64,000 bases of DNA from JADLGL01 sp050184415. GTDB taxonomy: Bacteria; Pseudomonadota; Alphaproteobacteria; Rhizobiales; Kaistiaceae. Location of the stretch: NCBI GenBank assembly GCA_050184415.1, contig JBFXAJ010000010.1, forward strand, positions 42,287-106,286, written 5' to 3'. Under the pieces are notes generated by a model. The model made no database searches. It worked only from the letters and a program-made list of their open reading frames with translations, and was not told the origin of the DNA. Numbering within the stretch: the first letter of the stretch is position 1; each line of letters begins with the position of its first letter. This document shows positions 60,822-64,000 of this stretch, one piece after another. Made by a program: the position numbers and the translations under genes.

Positions 60822-61252
60822 GTCGGGACGCCCTGGTCGGGCAGCCACAGCCCTTCAGGCACCGCGCCGGTCTGCCAGAACACGTCGATCGGGATGCCGC
60901 CGCGCGGGTTCCAATAGCCGCCGATCCGCAGCCAGCGCGGCTCCAGGAGTTCGGCAATGCGCCGGCCGATGCCGACGGTGCAGTCCTCGTGGAAGGCGCC
61001 GTGATTGCGGAACGCGGCGAGGTAGAGCTTCAGCGACTTCGATTCGAGGAGCCACTCGCCCGGCACGTAGTCGATCACGAGGATCCCGAAATCGGGCTGG
61101 CCCGTCACCGGGCAGAGCGAGGTGAATTCCGGACAGGTGAACCGCGCGACGTAGTTCTGGTCCGGATGCGGGTTGGAGACGCGATCGAGCTGCGCCTCCT
61201 CGGGCGAGGCGGGGATCACGGCCGGGCGGCCGAGCTGCGGGGATTCGGTCAT
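60803..61252 (-). CDS. queF: NADPH-dependent 7-cyano-7-deazaguanine reductase
   Basis: This enzyme makes preQ1 in queuosine biosynthesis. The active-site cysteine lies in TSLCPVTGQPDFG, and the NADPH/substrate motif is ESKSLKLYLAAFRNHGAFHE. Its 149 residues match the short (Bacillus-type, unimodular) subfamily. It is separated by 28 bases from the DUF1835 gene upstream on the same strand. Confidence 0.95.
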   Translation of the reverse strand: MTESPQLGRPAVIPASPEEAQLDRVSNPHPDQNYVARFTCPEFTSLCPVTGQPDFGILVIDYVPGEWLLESKSLKLYLAAFRNHGAFHEDCTVGIGRRIAELLEPRWLRIGGYWNPRGGIPIDVFWQTGAVPEGLWLPDQGVPTYRGRM

Positions 61253-61280
61253 GGGTCGAGCCGTGCTGGCCCGCCGCGGT

Positions 61281-62261
61281 TCAGCCGCGTGGCGGGATGA
61301 GGGTGCGGGCGCCGCTGTCCCAGCGCCAGCTGTCGTGGCCGGTCATATGCGTCCCGCCCCACCAGCGGTCAATTCCGCGCGTGGCCACGGCATCCGTCCG
61401 GCCGTCGAGCACCGCGCGGCCGAGATCGGTGAGCGACAGCGGTGCGGCGAGATATTCCGCGCGCTCATGCCCGTCGTCGCGGGTCGGGAAGGGCAGCTCG
61501 ATGCCTTCGATGAGCGGCGCGCCGGCCATGGCGAGGTCGTCGAGAAGGCGATAGGCGGTCGTGTCGCCCATGAACGCCGCCTCTTCGCTGGCAAGGAGCG
61601 CCTCGAACGCCGCCTGCGGCGTGATGCCGCCCGGCCAGATTGCGGCAAGGAGGCTCCGTTCCGAACGCGAGAGGCCGTCCCGCGCGCCGGGCAATTCCTC
61701 GAGGAACCGGAGGAGGGCCGGCCTGAGGAACGGCAACGCCTCCGGCATGTCGTCGAGCCGAGCGACGAGCCGCTCGGGCGTTGGGGCCAGGATCGCCTCC
61801 CAGATCGAGCCGGCCGCCCGCGCAAGGTCCGGCGTCAACGGCAAGGCGCGGTCCGCAAAGCGGAGCACCGTGGCCGGCGTTTGGGTGCCGATGAAGTCAT
61901 CGGCCTGGACGACGATCACGCCCTCGGCCCGACGCTCATGGTCGAAGAAGTGAAGGATCTGAAGGAGCTGGAGCTGATCGTAGAGGTCATGCTCGAGCCA
62001 GATCGCGATGCGATCGAAGAGCTCGTGCGCCTCGAGGAGCGCGTCGCGCACCAGGAAATCCGCCCGCGCCTCGGCATAGGGCACGCCGAACCGCGCCGAC
62101 AGATAGCGCGCTCTGAGGTCCGAGAACGTCCGAAGACCGCTCGATGGCAGCAGCGGCCCTTCGTGAAGGACGTCGCGCCAGGGCACGATCCGGCCATCCA
62201 TCCCGGCCGCGGCGAGGAGGTCCGCGGCGGCGTCGCCGTTCGTGATGATGAGGTCTGGCAT
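61281..62261 (-). CDS. DUF1835 domain-containing protein
   Basis: This 326-residue protein starts MPDLIITNGDAAADLLAAAG and contains the DUF1835 hallmarks VPWRDVLHEGPLL and IWLEHDLYDQLQLLQIL. The C-terminal half carries LFP-like features such as WGGTHMTGHDSWRWD. Its function is unknown. No signal peptide or membrane helix is apparent, so it is probably cytoplasmic. It is divergent from eno and lies upstream of queF. A longer upstream frame is not family sequence. Confidence 0.8.
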   Translation of the reverse strand: MPDLIITNGDAAADLLAAAGMDGRIVPWRDVLHEGPLLPSSGLRTFSDLRARYLSARFGVPYAEARADFLVRDALLEAHELFDRIAIWLEHDLYDQLQLLQILHFFDHERRAEGVIVVQADDFIGTQTPATVLRFADRALPLTPDLARAAGSIWEAILAPTPERLVARLDDMPEALPFLRPALLRFLEELPGARDGLSRSERSLLAAIWPGGITPQAAFEALLASEEAAFMGDTTAYRLLDDLAMAGAPLIEGIELPFPTRDDGHERAEYLAAPLSLTDLGRAVLDGRTDAVATRGIDRWWGGTHMTGHDSWRWDSGARTLIPPRG

Positions 62262-62388
62262 GGCGTTGGCATCTCCGATCGAAAGTGCGCGGCAGCTCTG
62301 ACTTCGCACCCCTTTCGGAGCCGGATGCGCTCGGTTAGAAGCCCGCTCAGCACAGGAACGGGCGACGAGCGGGGACAGGGAAGCAACG

Positions 62389-63669
62389 ATGACGGCGATT
62401 GTCGATATTGTGGGACGCGAAATACTCGACAGCCGCGGCAACCCGACCGTCGAAGTCGACGTCATCCTCGAAGACGGCTCGAAGGGCCGCGCCGCGGTTC
62501 CGTCGGGCGCGTCGACCGGCGCTCACGAGGCGGTGGAGCTCCGCGACGACGACAAGAAGCGCTATGGTGGCAAGGGCGTCCTCAAGGCGGTCGACGCCGT
62601 CAATGGCGAGATCTTCGACGCCATCGGCGGCATGGATGCCGAGAGCCAGCTCCTGATCGACCGCACGCTGATCGCCCTCGACGGCACCCGCAACAAGGCG
62701 CGCCTCGGCGCCAATGCGCTCCTCGGCGTCTCGCTCGCGGTCGCGAAAGCCGCCGCGGAAGCGCGCGGCCTGCCGCTCTACCGCTATCTCGGCGGCCCGT
62801 CGGCCCGGGTACTGCCGGTGCCGCTGATGAACATCATCAATGGCGGGGTCCACGCGGACAATCCGATCGACTTCCAGGAATTCATGATCATGCCGGTCGG
62901 CGCGCCGACCTTTGCCGAGGCGCTGCGCATGGGCGCCGAGATCTTCCACGCGCTCCGGAAGTCGCTGAAGGACGCCGGCCACAACACCAATGTCGGCGAC
63001 GAGGGCGGCTTCGCGCCGAACCTTGCCAGCGCCGACGATGCGCTGAGCTTCGCCATGAAGGCGATCGAGAAGGCGGGCTACCGGCCAGGCGAGGACGTCT
63101 ATCTCGCGCTCGACTGCGCCTCGACCGAGATGTTCAAGGGCGGCGCCTATCACTATGACGGCGAAGGCACGATCCGCGATCCCGAAGGCCAGGTCGCCTA
63201 TCTCGCCGACCTCGTCGCCCGCTATCCGATCATCTCGATCGAGGACGGCATGGCCGAGGATGACTGGGAGGGCTGGAAGGCGCTCACTGACGCGATCGGC
63301 GACAAATGCCAGCTCGTCGGCGACGACCTTTTCGTGACCAACCCGGAGCGCTTGCGGGAGGGCATCGCCAAGGGCACGGCGAACTCCCTCCTCGTGAAGG
63401 TCAACCAGATCGGCACGCTGACCGAGACGCTCGAGGCGATCGATATCGCCCACCGCGCCGGCTACACCGCGATCGCCTCCCACCGCTCCGGCGAGACCGA
63501 GGATTCCACGATCGCGGACCTCGCGGTCGCGACGAACTGCGGACAGATCAAGGCCGGCTCCCTGTCCCGCACCGACCGCCTCGCCAAATACAACCAGCTC
63601 CTCCGCATCGAAGGCCAGCTCGGCCCCGACGCCCGCTATGCGGCGCGGTCGGTGCTGCGGGCGGGGTAG
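62389..63669 (+). CDS. eno: Enolase
   Basis: This glycolytic enzyme converts 2-phosphoglycerate to PEP and also takes part in RNA degradosomes in some bacteria. It starts MTAIVDIVGREILDSRGNPT. The active site is visible in GASTGAHEAVELRD, NVGDEGGFAPNL, LVKVNQIGTLTET and SHRSGETEDSTIADL. Its 426 residues are standard. A GGGACAGGGAAGC ribosome-binding region precedes it. Confidence 0.98.
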   Translation: MTAIVDIVGREILDSRGNPTVEVDVILEDGSKGRAAVPSGASTGAHEAVELRDDDKKRYGGKGVLKAVDAVNGEIFDAIGGMDAESQLLIDRTLIALDGTRNKARLGANALLGVSLAVAKAAAEARGLPLYRYLGGPSARVLPVPLMNIINGGVHADNPIDFQEFMIMPVGAPTFAEALRMGAEIFHALRKSLKDAGHNTNVGDEGGFAPNLASADDALSFAMKAIEKAGYRPGEDVYLALDCASTEMFKGGAYHYDGEGTIRDPEGQVAYLADLVARYPIISIEDGMAEDDWEGWKALTDAIGDKCQLVGDDLFVTNPERLREGIAKGTANSLLVKVNQIGTLTETLEAIDIAHRAGYTAIASHRSGETEDSTIADLAVATNCGQIKAGSLSRTDRLAKYNQLLRIEGQLGPDARYAARSVLRAG

Positions 63670-63718
63670 GCCAGGCGGCGGCGACTCGCCCCGAGGCCAC
63701 TCAACGCGACGGGCTCGA

Positions 63719-63896
63719 GCTCCCCCCTTGAGGGGGAGCGGGTTTCGCTAGGCGAAGCCGATGCGAAACCAAAGGGGGGTCTGGGACTCTCCGCGGGTTC
63801 GACGCCAACGGTGAGGCTGCGACCCCCGCCGAAGCTTGCTCCTTGCAGTCGCAAGCTTCCGCCTCCCCTCAAGGGGCAGGGGAATCGCATATGGCT
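63719..63896. repeat. Multi-hairpin intergenic element after eno
   Basis: Several perfect short inverted repeats follow one another: GCTCCCCC/GGGGGAGC (63719-63739), GGTTTCGC/GCGAAACC (63741-63770) and AAGCTTGC/GCAAGCTT (63832-63858). Near the end lies CCCCT/AGGGG. The first hairpin sits 49 bases past the eno stop and could act as its terminator. The overall mosaic pattern suggests a dispersed repeat family, but copy number is unknown. I see no gene in 63670-63950. Confidence 0.45.
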
Positions 63897-63964
63897 TTTG
63901 GGGCTATTGCGGTAGGGTGCGAACAGGATTCTGAAGGTCTCTCCTTTGGTTGTGGAGGAGAGGC

Positions 63965-64000
63965 ATGGATGGGTTTGGACGGCATTTTTCGCAGTTGGCC
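63965..64000 (+). CDS. Possible start of a further gene, cut by the window end
   Basis: An ATG follows GGAGGAG with a four-base spacer, an excellent ribosome-binding site. The frame stays open for the 12 codons to the window end (MDGFGRHFSQLA). Nothing more can be said from so short a piece. Confidence 0.35.
   Translation, partial: MDGFGRHFSQLA

Overview
The window is about 64 kb of a GC-rich chromosome from an alphaproteobacterium, most likely of the order Hyphomicrobiales (Rhizobiales). Evidence for this is the nuoD-to-nuoN run followed by birA, an RNase J gene and a DUF1467 gene; a short prolyl-tRNA synthetase without an editing insertion; the lipid A gene lpxI; a GTTC-N7-GTTC SOS box in front of lexA; and a domain appended to NuoE and ribosomal protein S2 that I associate with this order. 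Genus and species cannot be read from the sequence.

Layout. 1-14040: respiratory complex I, nuoD (cut at the window edge), E, F, a pentapeptide-repeat gene, G, H, I, J, K, L, M, N. 14046-16836: birA, RNase J and a DUF1467 membrane protein. 16837-17555: an intergenic stretch with a two-hairpin dispersed element and a probable minus-strand small RNA with its own terminator. 17556-25625: proS, lolC, lolD, a small secreted duplicated-domain protein on the minus strand, a 32-codon membrane ORF, dnaE and a YkvA-type membrane protein. 25650-40853: a long plus-strand block for translation and envelope building: rpsB, tsf, pyrH, frr, uppS, cdsA, dxr, rseP, bamA, lpxD, fabZ, lpxA, lpxI, lpxB. 40850-43746 (minus): gltA and gltX. 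43800-46735: a restriction-modification island of visibly lower GC content (vsr, a 39-codon ORF, a putative type II restriction endonuclease, a C5-cytosine methyltransferase and an HTH regulator). 46728-55667 (minus): lexA, moeA, moaC, trpC, trpD, trpG, a small secreted protein, trpE and a PpiD-like chaperone. 55860-63669: tpiA, secG, pyrG, a VapBC-type toxin-antitoxin pair spliced in front of kdsA, queF (minus), a DUF1835 protein (minus) and eno. 63670-64000: a multi-hairpin intergenic element and the first codons of a possible further gene.

How the genes work together. Complex I oxidises NADH and pumps protons. The central block couples ribosome function (S2, EF-Ts, ribosome recycling factor) and nucleotide supply (UMP kinase, CTP synthase) to isoprenoid, phospholipid and lipid A synthesis (Dxr, UppS, CdsA, LpxD/A/I/B, KdsA) and to outer-membrane assembly (BamA, LolCD, RseP). 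Many neighbouring genes overlap by NTGA stop/start junctions, which suggests translational coupling.

The most unusual features are: an RseP protease with a second copy of its PDZ module placed in front of the catalytic membrane segment; a shared helix-hairpin-helix-like C-terminal domain on NuoE and S2; a 17-histidine insertion near the N-terminus of NuoL; the restriction-modification island, whose endonuclease I cannot assign to a family; and a probable small RNA upstream of proS. All functional calls come from motif recognition by eye; no database search was run.
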